From Halorientalis pallida (lineage in GTDB: Archaea > Halobacteriota > Halobacteria > Halobacteriales > Haloarculaceae), in assembly GCF_004118325.1 (NCBI RefSeq), contig NZ_RDFA01000003.1, positions 186,001-250,000 of the forward strand: 64,000 nucleotides of DNA. Direction: 5' to 3'. The notes below the pieces were generated by a model. The model saw only the letters and a list, made by a program, of their open reading frames with translations, had not been told where the DNA came from and made no database searches. The translations under genes and the position numbers were made by a program. The stretch's first letter is position 1. Each line of letters starts with the position of its first letter. Below are positions 43,859 through 53,426 of this stretch, in pieces.

Positions 43859-44476
43859 ATGTGTGACAACCATGCACATTCGGCGGAGGCGAACGAGCGG
43901 AATCGGTACGGCCGACGAGCGGTTCTCGGCGGACTGGGAGCGATCGGTGTGGCGGCGCTCGCCGGCTGTTCGGAGCAGGACTCCGGGGACGGGACGGCGG
44001 ACGTGCCAGCGGCCGTTACGCTGACCGACGGCGACACCTGTGAGGTGTGTGGGATGAACATCGTGAACCACCCGGGACCGTCGGCGGAGATCTTCTACCC
44101 GGACCACCAGCCGTCGGGACACGAGAACCCGGCCCGGTTCGACAGCACCTGGGAGGCGTTCCAGTACGACTTCGAGCGCGCCGATCGCGGCTGGTCGCGG
44201 TCGGTGATGTACGTCACCGACTACTCGGCGGTCGAGTACGATCTGTTCGAGTTCAGAGACACCACGGGCATCTCGACGCACCCCGAAGCGTCGGCGTTCG
44301 CGGCCGCCAGTGACGTGACCTTCGTGGCGAACTCGGAGGTCGTCGGTGCGATGGGCAGGGACCTGATCGGGTTCGGCGACGAGGCGGACGCCTCGGCGTT
44401 CCGGGACGAACACGGCGGGAAACTCGTCACGGCCGACGAGGTGACGCCGCAACTCATCGCGCAGCTCGGCCGATAA
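43859..44476 (+). CDS. nosL: NosL-family copper lipoprotein (cassette 1)
   Basis: 205 aa. Twin-Arg signal GRRAVLGGLG and lipobox ALAGC (Cys about residue 37). The metal motif CEVCGM (residues about 61-66) is the NosL Cu(I) site (CxxCGM-like), followed by the NosL fold (VTDYSAVEYDL, GAMGRDLIGFGD, AFRDEHGG). NosL delivers copper for the CuZ centre of N2O reductase. The N-terminal cytosolic leader MCDNHAH has extra Cys/His. No clear TATA box was found upstream. Its stop TAA overlaps the nosD ATG by one base. Confidence 0.87.
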   Translation: MCDNHAHSAEANERNRYGRRAVLGGLGAIGVAALAGCSEQDSGDGTADVPAAVTLTDGDTCEVCGMNIVNHPGPSAEIFYPDHQPSGHENPARFDSTWEAFQYDFERADRGWSRSVMYVTDYSAVEYDLFEFRDTTGISTHPEASAFAAASDVTFVANSEVVGAMGRDLIGFGDEADASAFRDEHGGKLVTADEVTPQLIAQLGR

Positions 44477-46371
44477 TGGACGTCAAGTACGTCCTCGCCG
44501 GTCTCGCGCTCGTCGTCCTCGTGACGGCGACGGGGTTCACCGTCGATCCACACGGCGAACGGGACGTCGAGCCGGTGTCGTTCGACTCGACGCTGACCAT
44601 GGGGATGACGGGCGTCGACGTCAAGGAGGCCGAGGAGCGTAATCTCTCGATCCCCAGAGCCGAAGTGTTCTTCTCCCAGTACGAGTACGTCGTCGGCTAC
44701 TACGGGATCGAGAGCACCGCGACCCACCTCCGGGGTCCTCGCACTACCGAACAGTTCGGGGAACCCATCGGCGTCCTCGTCACCGACTACGCCGGGACCG
44801 AGCCCGCGCTGAACGAGAACGGGTTCCTGATCGAGCGGAACAGCCTCGGCGGTGGCTGGGTTTCGGCGCAGTCGGCGGTGTTCGTCGTCGACAGTCGCGC
44901 GAAGACGCCGGGTGGGCCCGCCATCGTCCCGTTCGGCGAACGGAGCGCCGCCCGGTCGTTCGCGGAGCGCTACGGCGGCCAGGTCGTCGACTGGGGCTCG
45001 GTCCAGTCGCGGAGCGCCGAGCGAACATCGCCGGCGACGGAGATGGACCGGATCACCGCGAACCGGAGCCAGTGGGCCGACCGGCAGGTGACGGCGACCG
45101 CAGGGCTCCGGGACCGCCCCGTGTCGGTCGTCGTGGGTGAAGACACGCCCACGCTGGCCGCGGCCATCGAGCGGGCCCCGGCCGACACGACCGTCCGGCT
45201 CCCGCCCGGCACCTACGACGGGAACGTCACGGTCGACAAGCCGCTGACGCTGACCGGTGCGGGGCCGGAGACCCACGTTCGAGGTGACAGCGAAGGGACC
45301 GTACTCTCGGTCACGGCCGAACGGGTAGCTGTCACCGACCTGCGGATCAGCGGCGTCGGGTCGACCGGCGCGCGGTCGTTCAGCGACGCCGACGGCGGCG
45401 ACTGGGACCAGTTCGTCCGCCTCGCGTACGGCCGCGGCGACTCGGCGATCCGCTTTATCAACGGCACGGGATCGCTCGTGGCGGGCGTCGACATCGAGAC
45501 GCGCGCCAACGGCGTCCTCGTGCGCGGCGGCCAGGGACTCGTCGTCCGTGACTCCCACATCGAGGGGCCCCCGGAGTGGCAGGACGGCTTCATGGGCGTG
45601 CTGGCGATGTTCGATCCCGTCGTGGTCCAGAACGTCACGTTCGAGGGCGGTCGGGACGGCGTCTACACCCACCGGGCGAACGGGATCGTCGTCCGTGACT
45701 CCCGGATGGCGGGGCTCCGGTTCGGTGTCCACGAGATGTACACCTCGGGGGCGCTGATCCGGAACAACACGGTCCGCCGGGCCTCGACTGGCGTGATCGT
45801 GATGACCCGGCCGCGGGCGAACGTCCTCCGGGGCAACGACGTGCGGGCGAGCGAGGCGGGGCTGATCGTCGCCGGGAGCGCCTCCTTCGTCGCCGAGAAC
45901 GTCGTCGCGAACAACGAGGTCGGACTGGGCATGGCCGCCGCGCGATCCTACGTCGCCCACAACACCGTCGTCGACAACGGCATCGGGATCAGGGCGGACC
46001 TCCTCCTGCCCTCGCTGACAGTCACCGGGAACGACGTGGTGGCCAACGACGAGCAGGCCGAGGCCGACATGGGGCCGGTCCGGATCTGGACGGCCGACGG
46101 CCGCGGGAACTACTGGGGGCGGCTCCCGGGCGTCGACGCGGACGGCGACGGAACGCTCGACGACTCGTACCGCCCCACCGGTGCCGTCGACGGCGCACTC
46201 CTGCGGTCCGAGGGCAGCCTCCCACTCCGGGAGTCACCCGCGATGACGCTGTTGCGCTCCGTCCGGGACCGCCTGCCGGGCCTCCGGGCCAGTGGCGTCG
46301 TCGACACCGCACCGCTGACCGAACCGACGCGACCGAACGCGCTCGCGAGAACGAACGGGAGTCGACCATGA
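44476..46371 (+). CDS. nosD: NosD-type beta-helix protein with NosL-like N-terminal domain (cassette 1)
   Basis: 631 aa against about 430 for bacterial NosD. A signal anchor (about residues 5-22) is followed by a region (about 60-178) that parallels NosL: VTDYAGTEPAL, AVFVVDSRAKTPGGPAIVPF and AARSFAERYGGQVVDW align with VTDY, FVANSE..GAMGRDLIGF and AFRDEHGG of the neighbouring NosL, but without Cys. From about 217 to 580 is a right-handed beta-helix (NosD/CASH): NNTVRRASTGVIV, GNDVRASEAGLIVAG, NNEVGLGM. NosD with NosF/NosY makes the ABC machine that matures N2O reductase. Confidence 0.86.
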   Translation: MDVKYVLAGLALVVLVTATGFTVDPHGERDVEPVSFDSTLTMGMTGVDVKEAEERNLSIPRAEVFFSQYEYVVGYYGIESTATHLRGPRTTEQFGEPIGVLVTDYAGTEPALNENGFLIERNSLGGGWVSAQSAVFVVDSRAKTPGGPAIVPFGERSAARSFAERYGGQVVDWGSVQSRSAERTSPATEMDRITANRSQWADRQVTATAGLRDRPVSVVVGEDTPTLAAAIERAPADTTVRLPPGTYDGNVTVDKPLTLTGAGPETHVRGDSEGTVLSVTAERVAVTDLRISGVGSTGARSFSDADGGDWDQFVRLAYGRGDSAIRFINGTGSLVAGVDIETRANGVLVRGGQGLVVRDSHIEGPPEWQDGFMGVLAMFDPVVVQNVTFEGGRDGVYTHRANGIVVRDSRMAGLRFGVHEMYTSGALIRNNTVRRASTGVIVMTRPRANVLRGNDVRASEAGLIVAGSASFVAENVVANNEVGLGMAAARSYVAHNTVVDNGIGIRADLLLPSLTVTGNDVVANDEQAEADMGPVRIWTADGRGNYWGRLPGVDADGDGTLDDSYRPTGAVDGALLRSEGSLPLRESPAMTLLRSVRDRLPGLRASGVVDTAPLTEPTRPNALARTNGSRP

Positions 46372-47171
46372 CCGACGAACGGACGGAGGACACGGCCGAC
46401 GGAACGACGGCGGAGAGCGCGGCGACCGACACCGTCGCGGACGCCGCCGATCCGACGCTCGTCGTCGAGGACCTGGTGGTGGCCTTCGGCGACCTGGTCG
46501 CGGTCGACGACGTGTCGTTCACCGTCGCGCCGGGCACCGTCACCTGTCTCGTTGGCCCGAACGGGTCCGGCAAGACCACGCTGATCCGGGCCGTCGCGGA
46601 CCTCGTCGGGATCGATCACGGCAGCGTCGAACGTCCCGAGAGCGCGACGCGGCCCGTCGGCTACCTCCCGCAGGCGCCGGCGTTCAGGCCGCAGTTCACC
46701 GTCGCGGAGACACTGCAGTTCTACGCCGACCTCACCGGCGAGAGCGTCGACGTGGACGCGGCCGTCAACCGCGTGGGCCTGGGCGGCGTCCCCGACCGAC
46801 GGGTCGACGCACTCTCGGGCGGGATGACGCGATTGCTGGGCATCGCACAGGCGACGGTCGGTGACCCGCCGCTGGTCCTGCTCGACGAACCGTCCAGCGG
46901 CCTCGACCCGATGATGACCCGCCACGTCGCGGACGTGATCACGGACCTCGCCGCTGACGCGGCTGTGCTGGTGACGAGTCACGACCTCACGGCCGTCGAA
47001 CGGATCGCCGATCAGGTACTCGTGCTGGATCGGGGCCGGATCGTCGCGGCCGACAGTCCGGCGAAGCTGCAAGCGTCGACGGGGACCGACGATCTGGAGT
47101 CCGCCATGAGCGAACTCGTCGCGAGCGAGTCCGGGCAGGTCGCCACCCGCGACGCGGAGGTGGACGGATGA
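46368..47171 (+). CDS. nosF: NosF-type ABC ATPase (cassette 1)
   Basis: 267 aa with an acidic N-terminal extension of about 30 residues. Walker A GPNGSGKTTL, signature LSGGMTRLLG, Walker B LVLLDEPSSGLDP and H-loop TSHDLTA. The signature LSGGM rather than LSGGQ matches the NosF group. ATG overlaps the nosD stop by 4 bases and its stop overlaps nosY, so nosDFY are translationally coupled. It powers NosY on the cytoplasmic side. Confidence 0.89.
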   Translation: MTDERTEDTADGTTAESAATDTVADAADPTLVVEDLVVAFGDLVAVDDVSFTVAPGTVTCLVGPNGSGKTTLIRAVADLVGIDHGSVERPESATRPVGYLPQAPAFRPQFTVAETLQFYADLTGESVDVDAAVNRVGLGGVPDRRVDALSGGMTRLLGIAQATVGDPPLVLLDEPSSGLDPMMTRHVADVITDLAADAAVLVTSHDLTAVERIADQVLVLDRGRIVAADSPAKLQASTGTDDLESAMSELVASESGQVATRDAEVDG

Positions 47172-47977
47172 GCCGCGCCCGGACCGCTCTGGTCGTCGCC
47201 CAGCGGGAGTTCACCACGCTCCTCCGGACGCCGACGATCCTCGTCCTGGCACTGGGGTTCGTGGTCGTCGTGGGCGGATTCGTCCTCGCCGCCGGGACCG
47301 GCGGCTACCTCCCGCTGGTCCTGGACCTGGTCGCCCCGATGGAGATTCTGGTGCCGCTGCTCGCCTTCGCCTTCGGCTACCGGGCGATCCAGTCGGACGC
47401 GGACCGCGGGGAACTGGAGACGATCCAGACCTACCCGTTGAGCCGGCTCTCGTTCGTCGGCGGCGTCTTCCTCGGCCGACTGGCGGGGCTGTTACCGGTC
47501 GTCCTCGTCGCCCTGGGGTTGTCGGCCGGTGCCGTCGTGTTCACGCCCGGGGACGCCGTCTCCGTCGTCGTCAGGCACGGGACCGTCGACGCGCCCGTGC
47601 TGTTCCTGCGGTTCGTGACGTTGACCGTCCTGTTCACGGCGGTAGCGCTGGCCGTGGCGGTGGCCGTCTCGGCGGCCGCCCGGTCGGGCCGCGAGGCGCT
47701 CGCTATCGCCGTCGTCCTCGTGATCGCGCTCGTACTGGGCTTCGACGCCACCATCGTCGCGGCGCTGTCGGGCGGGCTGATCGGCCCCGACGCGCTCGGG
47801 ACGCTCACGGCGCTCAGCCCGAACAGCGCCTACCGCGGGCTCGTCTACACGCTCGCGGTCGGTGACGTGTACACCCGGAGTGCCCCAACCCCGTCGCTAC
47901 TGGCGGGCACGGCGGGGCTGACCCTCTGGTTCGTCGGTGCGCTGGGCGTCGCGGTCGCCCGCGTCTGGCGTGAGTGA
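47168..47977 (+). CDS. nosY: NosY-type ABC permease (cassette 1)
   Basis: 269 aa, six TM helices. [20 protein letters not shown] followed by QTYPLSR is the conserved cytoplasmic coupling region of NosY/ABC-2 permeases (FGYRAI...RGELE). The C-terminal helix ends in VARVWRE. Ends 61 bases before the alpha/beta hydrolase start, which has its own promoter. Confidence 0.87.
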   Translation: MSRARTALVVAQREFTTLLRTPTILVLALGFVVVVGGFVLAAGTGGYLPLVLDLVAPMEILVPLLAFAFGYRAIQSDADRGELETIQTYPLSRLSFVGGVFLGRLAGLLPVVLVALGLSAGAVVFTPGDAVSVVVRHGTVDAPVLFLRFVTLTVLFTAVALAVAVAVSAAARSGREALAIAVVLVIALVLGFDATIVAALSGGLIGPDALGTLTALSPNSAYRGLVYTLAVGDVYTRSAPTPSLLAGTAGLTLWFVGALGVAVARVWRE

Positions 47978-48006
47978 GCCCGCGGCCGACCCCGCCTGTC
48001 CCATCA

Positions 48007-48015
48007 CGTATAAAC
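48007..48015 (+). promoter_or_regulatory. TATA-like box of the alpha/beta hydrolase
   Basis: CGTATAAAC centred about 28 bases before the ATG at 48039. It suggests the hydrolase is transcribed separately from the nos genes. Confidence 0.52.
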
Positions 48016-48038
48016 GCCTGTCGCCCCTTGATTCTTCT

Positions 48039-49028
48039 ATGAAGCTCCGCAACGTCGCACTGGGGGCGCTGGGTTCCGCCGGACTGATTGGGGCCGCCAA
48101 CCGACTGCTCGGCCGGCGAGCGGACGGCCTCGACTCACCGCTCGACGGCGAGACGAACACCTACCGCTGGCGTGGATTCGACGTGGCCTACGTCGAGGCC
48201 GGCGATCCGGACGACCCGGACGTCTGTCTGTTCCACGGGATCAACGCCTCCGGGTCCGGTCACGAGTTCCGTGGCATCTTCGACGCCCTCGCCGAGGACT
48301 ACCACGTCCTCGTGCCGGACATGCCGGGCTTCGGGCGCTCGGACCGACCACCGCTGCTGTACTCCGGCTCGCTGTACACCACGTTCGTCGGTGACTTCCT
48401 CGCGGACGTGACCGAGAATCCGACCGTCGTCGGTGCCTCGCTGTCGGGGGCCTACGCCGCCGTCGCGGCCGAGGACGCCGACGTCGAGGAACTGATCCTA
48501 GTCTGTCCCGACGCCACCACCTTCGAGGGGCGGCGGCCGCTGGTTCGCTCGCTCGTCCGGACGCCGCTGCTCGGGACCGCCCTCTACAACCTCGCGACGT
48601 GCAAGCCCGCGATCCGCTACTTCAACACCGATCACGGCTACTACGACGCGGAGAACGTCACGGACGAACTGGTCGACTACCAGTGGGCGACGGCCCACCA
48701 GCCCGGCGCACGCTTCGCGCCCGCCTCCTTCTTCGGCGGCTTCCTCGACCTCGACGCCGACGTCGGCGAGACCCTCGCGAACCTCGACGTGCCGGTGACG
48801 CTCGTGTGGGGCCGTCAGGCGACCGTCTCGCCGCTCGAAGACGGCGAAGCACTCGCCCAGCAGGCGAACGCCAGGCTCCTGGTGTTCGACGAGTCCGACG
48901 TGCAACCCCACGTCGAACACGCCGACCAGTTCGTCCGCCGGGTGGTCCACGGCGAGGAACCCGGGGACGCGACCAGCATCGAGATCGAAGTGCCCGGCGA
49001 GAGCGACCCCGCCGAGACGGAGGAATAG
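48039..49028 (+). CDS. Alpha/beta-fold hydrolase between the two nos cassettes
   Basis: 329 aa. Oxyanion block [10 protein letters not shown], nucleophile elbow [12 protein letters not shown] (GxSxS with Ser about residue 136) and a C-terminal His ([11 protein letters not shown]). The N-terminus has one hydrophobic segment (about residues 5-20), suggesting a membrane anchor or export signal. The substrate is unknown, and no nos function is known for it. It sits exactly between two convergent nosLDFY sets. Confidence 0.8.
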   Translation: MKLRNVALGALGSAGLIGAANRLLGRRADGLDSPLDGETNTYRWRGFDVAYVEAGDPDDPDVCLFHGINASGSGHEFRGIFDALAEDYHVLVPDMPGFGRSDRPPLLYSGSLYTTFVGDFLADVTENPTVVGASLSGAYAAVAAEDADVEELILVCPDATTFEGRRPLVRSLVRTPLLGTALYNLATCKPAIRYFNTDHGYYDAENVTDELVDYQWATAHQPGARFAPASFFGGFLDLDADVGETLANLDVPVTLVWGRQATVSPLEDGEALAQQANARLLVFDESDVQPHVEHADQFVRRVVHGEEPGDATSIEIEVPGESDPAETEE

Positions 49029-49158
49029 GGCGCAGACCGGCCCCCGCGCCGTCCCCGCCATCGGTGTCGGTATCCCTGCCAGCGAATGGGGGTCGTGGGC
49101 GACGAGCCAGTAGCGGTCGACTCGGCGGTCGGATTCGGGCGCGCTCGTTCGACCCGGA

Positions 49159-49962
49159 CTATCGGCGGACGAGTACCCCCGTGAGCGCGAGCGAGCCGAC
49201 GAACCAGCTACCGAGCGCGAGTGCTCCGATCACCGCGGTCGAGCCCCCGGAGACGGTCACGCCGCCGGGGGCGAAGACGAGCGCGAACGCGAGGCTCCTG
49301 TAGGCGCTGGTGGGACTGAGCGCGAGGAGCGTGGCGGTCACGTCCGGTGCCGGAAGCGTCGCGGTGACCGTTCCGACGAGCGCGCCGTCGAGACCGACGA
49401 CCAGAGCGAGAACGGCGCCAGTGGCGAGCGCGAGCCCGTTCCACGTCGAGCGGACCGCAGCAGAGACCAGAAGCGCGAGCGCCAGCGCCACCAGCGCAAA
49501 GACGGCCGTCAGAATCAGAAACCGGAGGAAAAGCGCCGGTGAATCGACGGTCCCGTAGATCGCCACGGCGGTCAGAGACTCCGTCCCGGTGAGCGGGACG
49601 ACGAGCGCCGCCGTCGACAGACCGACCAGAACGACGCCGAGCAGTCCAACCGCGCGCCCGAGGTAAACGCCGAGGACGTAGAGCCGGTGATCGAGCGGAT
49701 ACGTCCGCAGCCGTGCCAGTTCGCCCCGTTCCCGATCGCCCAGCAGTGCCCGGTACCCGAAGGCAAAGGCCAGGACGGGGACCAGCGCTTCGAGCGGCGT
49801 CAGGAGATCGAACGAGAGCGCGAGGTAGGCCGGGGATGCACCGAGCCAGGCGACACCCGCTATCAGACCGACGAAGCCCACGCTCAACACGACCAGGAGA
49901 CGGGTCCGGAAGACGGTCGCGAACTCCCGCTGGGCGACCGCCAGCACGTGCGCGCGGGTCAC
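49159..49962 (-). CDS. nosY: NosY-type ABC permease (cassette 2)
   Basis: 267 aa, six TM helices. FAFGYRALLGDRERGELARL followed by RTYPLDH aligns with the FGYRAI...RGELE block of the first cassette's NosY. Its start overlaps the nosF stop by 4 bases. Fourth and last gene of the cassette, converging on the hydrolase. Confidence 0.87.
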   Translation of the reverse strand: MTRAHVLAVAQREFATVFRTRLLVVLSVGFVGLIAGVAWLGASPAYLALSFDLLTPLEALVPVLAFAFGYRALLGDRERGELARLRTYPLDHRLYVLGVYLGRAVGLLGVVLVGLSTAALVVPLTGTESLTAVAIYGTVDSPALFLRFLILTAVFALVALALALLVSAAVRSTWNGLALATGAVLALVVGLDGALVGTVTATLPAPDVTATLLALSPTSAYRSLAFALVFAPGGVTVSGGSTAVIGALALGSWFVGSLALTGVLVRR

Positions 49963-50756
49963 CGGGAGACACCTCCGTCGAGCCCAGCGGAGACCGCGAC
50001 GCCGTCACTGCCCCCGGCACGCGTCAGGGCGGCGATCGCACCGTCAAGCGTGTCCGCCCCGGTCGCATCGCGCAGGTCGGCTGGCGAGCCGGTCGACCGG
50101 AGTGTGCCCCGATCGAGGACGAGGACCCGGTCGACGAACCGATCGACCAGGTGCAGGTCGTGGGTCGCCACGAGGACCGCCGCGCCCGACTCGGCGAGGT
50201 CGGTGACGACGCCGGCGACGCGGCGAGTCATCTCCGGGTCCAGCCCGCTGGTGGGTTCATCGAGCACCAGCACGGCCGGGTCGCCGACGGCCGCCTGCGC
50301 GATGCCGAGCAGTCGCACCATCCCCCCTGACAGCGCCCCGACCCGCCGGTCCGCGACCGGGGTCAGCCCCACTCGATCGAGGAGCGCGTCTACGTCCTGG
50401 CCCCCCGCGACCAGCGAGCAGTAGAACCCGACAGTTCGACGGACGGTGAACTGGGGCCGAAACTCGGGACGCTGGGCGAGATACCCGACCGTGCGGTCGC
50501 CGTCCCCGGCGACCGTGACCGTTCCCGCGTCGGGTTCGAGGACGCCCGCGACGAGCGCCAGCAGGGTACTCTTCCCGGAGCCGTTCGGACCGACGACGCT
50601 GGTGACGGTGCCCGCGTCGACGCCGACCGAGAGGTCGGCGAACACGGATACGTCGCCGTGGGCGTAGTCGAGCCCTTCGACGGTGACGGCTGTCGGTCGC
50701 TCCGGTCGCTCGGTCGATGCGTCGGTCGGATCAATGGTGGAGTGCTCGGACATCAT
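49959..50756 (-). CDS. nosF: NosF-type ABC ATPase (cassette 2)
   Basis: 265 aa. Walker A GPNGSGKSTL, signature LSGGMVRLLGIAQ, Walker B LVLDEPTSGLDP and H-loop ATHDLHL. It shares LSGGMxRLLGIAQA and AFRPQFTV-like blocks with the other NosF. ATGATG at the start overlaps the nosD stop; the first or second ATG may be used. Confidence 0.89.
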   Translation of the reverse strand: MMSEHSTIDPTDASTERPERPTAVTVEGLDYAHGDVSVFADLSVGVDAGTVTSVVGPNGSGKSTLLALVAGVLEPDAGTVTVAGDGDRTVGYLAQRPEFRPQFTVRRTVGFYCSLVAGGQDVDALLDRVGLTPVADRRVGALSGGMVRLLGIAQAAVGDPAVLVLDEPTSGLDPEMTRRVAGVVTDLAESGAAVLVATHDLHLVDRFVDRVLVLDRGTLRSTGSPADLRDATGADTLDGAIAALTRAGGSDGVAVSAGLDGGVSR

Positions 50757-52657
50757 TCTCTCGTGGAGACGTTCAACCGATCGAGACGCTCGGGACGAGT
50801 CGGGGCCGCCAGCGGCGCGGGATCGACGACGGCCGCCGGCCGCAGTCCGGGAACGGCCTGCTGGAACGCTCGGCGGAGCTCGACCGCGGTGGCGTGAGCG
50901 AGGACGTACTCGCCTCGTCGCACGCGTGCGCGGCTGTCGAGGGCGTCGGTCGGGCGGAACGCGCGGTCGACGACCCCGTCGCCGTCGCGGTCGGTGCCCG
51001 GGACCGATCCCCAGTAGTTGCCGCGGCCGTCGACGGCCCAGACGGTCAGCCGTCCGAGGTCGACTTCGACGGGCCGGTCGTTGGCGACGACGTCGTTGCC
51101 GGTCACGTCGTTGGTCGGGAACAGCGTCGTCGACCGGAGCCCGACGCCGTTGGCGGCGACGGTGTTGTTCGCGACGACGGACCGGCTCGTGCCGATGGAG
51201 ATCCCGACCTGGTTGCCGACCGCGACGTTGTCGACGGTGGCGGAGGCCGTCCCCGCGGTCTCGACGCCGACGCCGTTGTCCCGGAGCCGGTTCCCGACGA
51301 TGGCGTTGCCCGTCGGCCGGGTCATGACGAAGATCCCGATATCGGCCCCTGTGATCGTGTTGTTCACCAGTAGCGTGTCGCTCGTGTACATCTCGTGGAC
51401 GCCGTAGCGCATGCCACGGAACGCACTGTCCCGGACGACCAGCCCGTCGGCGTGGTGGGTGTAGACGCCGTCGGCACCGCCGTCGACGGTCGTGTCCGCG
51501 ATCACCATCCGGGAGTACATCGCCAGCACCCCCATTCCGCCGGTCGTCGAGCCGTCACGCCCGTCGATCCGCACGCGGCGGACGACCGCCCCCGGGCTGT
51601 CGAAGACGACGACGCCGTTCGCGTCCGTCTGGACCGTGACGTTCTCGACCAGCGAGCCGGGGGCCGTCGAGAGCCTGATACCCGCGTCGCCGCGTCCGTA
51701 GACGAGCCTGATGCGGCTGTCCCAGGCGGGATCGTCCGCCACTTCGTTCTCGTCGACGCTCACCAGTTCCCGGTCACCCACCCCGGTCACGCGGAGGTCG
51801 GTGACGCCGACGCGGGCCGTCGCGGCGGTCAGCACCGTCCCGTTCCCGCCGCCGTCGAGGACTGTCGCCGTGCCCGCGCCCTCGAGCGTGATCGGCTTCG
51901 TAACGGTGAGGTTCACGTCGTACTGGCCGGGCGGGATCCGGACCGTCGTGTTCGGCGGCGCGCGCTCGACCGCGGCCGCGACCGTCGGTGCGTCCTCGCC
52001 GACCGTCACCGAGACCGGGCGTTCGCGTATCGCACTCGCTCCCCGGACCTGCCGGTCGGCCCATCGGAGTCGCTCGTCAGTCGGCGACGCGGGCGGGCCG
52101 GTCGCCGATCGAGATCCGCGTCGGTCGGAGAGCGTCTCCCAGTCGAGAACCTCGCCGTCGTACTCGCGTGCGAAGGCCGTCGCCGCGTCACGGTCGCCGA
52201 ACGGGACGGGCGTTGGACCGGCGGGCGTCCGGGCCGCCGTCCCGACGACGTACCACGCGTCGGTGGCGCGCGTCCAGCCCATCGGCGCGTCCCGTGATCG
52301 GTTCAGATATCCAGCCGCAGTCAGTGTCGGGTCGGTCCCGGCGAAGTCGGTGACGTGGGCCGCGAGCGGCCGGCCGAACTGTTCGGTGTACCGACCCGTC
52401 GTCCCCGCGAGGAGCGCGTCGATCCCGTAGAAGCCGACGACGTACTCGTACTGGGAGTAGAACACCTGCCCGCGTGGAATCGCGTGCCCTGCGGCCTCGG
52501 CCTGCTGGACGTCGACGCCGGTCATCCCCGTCTGGAGCGTCCGGTCGAACGGAACCGGCGAGAGGTCCGCCTCGGCGGCGGGGTTCGCGACGAACCCCGT
52601 CGTGGCGACCAGGAGGGTCAGTCCGACCACCGCGCCCGCGACGACGACCGCTCTCAT
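50753..52657 (-). CDS. nosD: NosD-type beta-helix protein with NosL-like N-terminal domain (cassette 2)
   Basis: 634 aa, same layout as the other NosD: signal anchor (about residues 4-24), NosL-like region (about 60-180; VTDFAGTDPTL, AWYVVGTAARTPAGPTPVPF, AFAREYDGEVLDW) without Cys, then a beta-helix from about 220. The ladder repeats include NNTITGADIGIFV, GNRLRDNGVGVETA and NNTVAANGVGLRS. It starts 16 bases after nosL. The N-terminal half is shared with copy 1, so the NosL-NosD fusion predates the duplication. Confidence 0.86.
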   Translation of the reverse strand: MRAVVVAGAVVGLTLLVATTGFVANPAAEADLSPVPFDRTLQTGMTGVDVQQAEAAGHAIPRGQVFYSQYEYVVGFYGIDALLAGTTGRYTEQFGRPLAAHVTDFAGTDPTLTAAGYLNRSRDAPMGWTRATDAWYVVGTAARTPAGPTPVPFGDRDAATAFAREYDGEVLDWETLSDRRGSRSATGPPASPTDERLRWADRQVRGASAIRERPVSVTVGEDAPTVAAAVERAPPNTTVRIPPGQYDVNLTVTKPITLEGAGTATVLDGGGNGTVLTAATARVGVTDLRVTGVGDRELVSVDENEVADDPAWDSRIRLVYGRGDAGIRLSTAPGSLVENVTVQTDANGVVVFDSPGAVVRRVRIDGRDGSTTGGMGVLAMYSRMVIADTTVDGGADGVYTHHADGLVVRDSAFRGMRYGVHEMYTSDTLLVNNTITGADIGIFVMTRPTGNAIVGNRLRDNGVGVETAGTASATVDNVAVGNQVGISIGTSRSVVANNTVAANGVGLRSTTLFPTNDVTGNDVVANDRPVEVDLGRLTVWAVDGRGNYWGSVPGTDRDGDGVVDRAFRPTDALDSRARVRRGEYVLAHATAVELRRAFQQAVPGLRPAAVVDPAPLAAPTRPERLDRLNVSTRE

Positions 52658-52673
52658 GGCTGGCTCGGCCCGA

Positions 52674-53363
52674 TCATCGGTTGGCGAGCTGGCCGATCGT
52701 CGCCTCGGTTATCTCCTCGAACGTACCCAGTTCGCCGCCGTGTTCGCGCCGGAATGCCGCCGCGTCGTCCTGGCCGGAGAACCCGATGAGGTCCCGCCCC
52801 ATCGCACCTTTCACCTCCGAGCCGACGACGAAGGTGACCTCGGTCGCGCCCGCGAACGCGGAGGCCGCGACGTGTGTCGAGATCAGCGTGTCGCCGGCGT
52901 CCGTGATGAGATCGTAGTCGACGGCCGAATAGTCGGTGACGTAGAAGGCCGTCCGCTCCCAGCCGCGGTCGCGGCGCTCGAAGTCGTACGTGAACGCCTC
53001 CCAGGTGCTACAGAACCGGGCCGGGTTCCCGTGTCCCGAGGGTCGCTGCTCGGCGTAGAACACCTCGGCAACCGGCCCCGGGTGGTTCGGGATGACCATC
53101 CCACAGAGTTCACACTGGTCGGCCCGGGTCAGCGTCACGGGGTCGGGTGCGTCGGAGTCGGTGCCGTCGGTCCCGTCGTCGCCCACACAGCCCGCAAGCG
53201 CGACGGCGAGGCCCGCGCCACTGAGGAGGACGGCGCGCCGACTCGACGTCGAGCGGTGGTGTGGGCAGCACTGGTGGGTGTGGTTCGGTCCGTCGGTTCG
53301 GTCCGTCGACGAGCCGCGACGGCCCTGGCCATCCGACTCGCGTGAATCTCGTGTGTCAGTCAT
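52674..53363 (-). CDS. nosL: NosL-family copper lipoprotein (cassette 2)
   Basis: 229 aa. Twin-Arg signal SRRAVLLSGAG and lipobox ALAGC (about residue 58). The N-terminal leader before the Arg pair is long (about 42 residues) and contains HTHQCCPHH, a His/Cys cluster that could bind metal in the cytoplasm. Metal motif CELCGM, then VTDYSAVDYDL, GAMGRDLIGF and AAFRREHGG, as in the first NosL. It lies 63 bases after the TauE/SafE-type gene and is likely in the same operon. Confidence 0.87.
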   Translation of the reverse strand: MTDTRDSRESDGQGRRGSSTDRTDGPNHTHQCCPHHRSTSSRRAVLLSGAGLAVALAGCVGDDGTDGTDSDAPDPVTLTRADQCELCGMVIPNHPGPVAEVFYAEQRPSGHGNPARFCSTWEAFTYDFERRDRGWERTAFYVTDYSAVDYDLITDAGDTLISTHVAASAFAGATEVTFVVGSEVKGAMGRDLIGFSGQDDAAAFRREHGGELGTFEEITEATIGQLANR

Positions 53364-53426
53364 GGTCGTGTTCTGTCGGTCGTGGTCGTGTTCGATCTCC
53401 GGTGGTGTCGAGTGTCGGTCCGGTCG

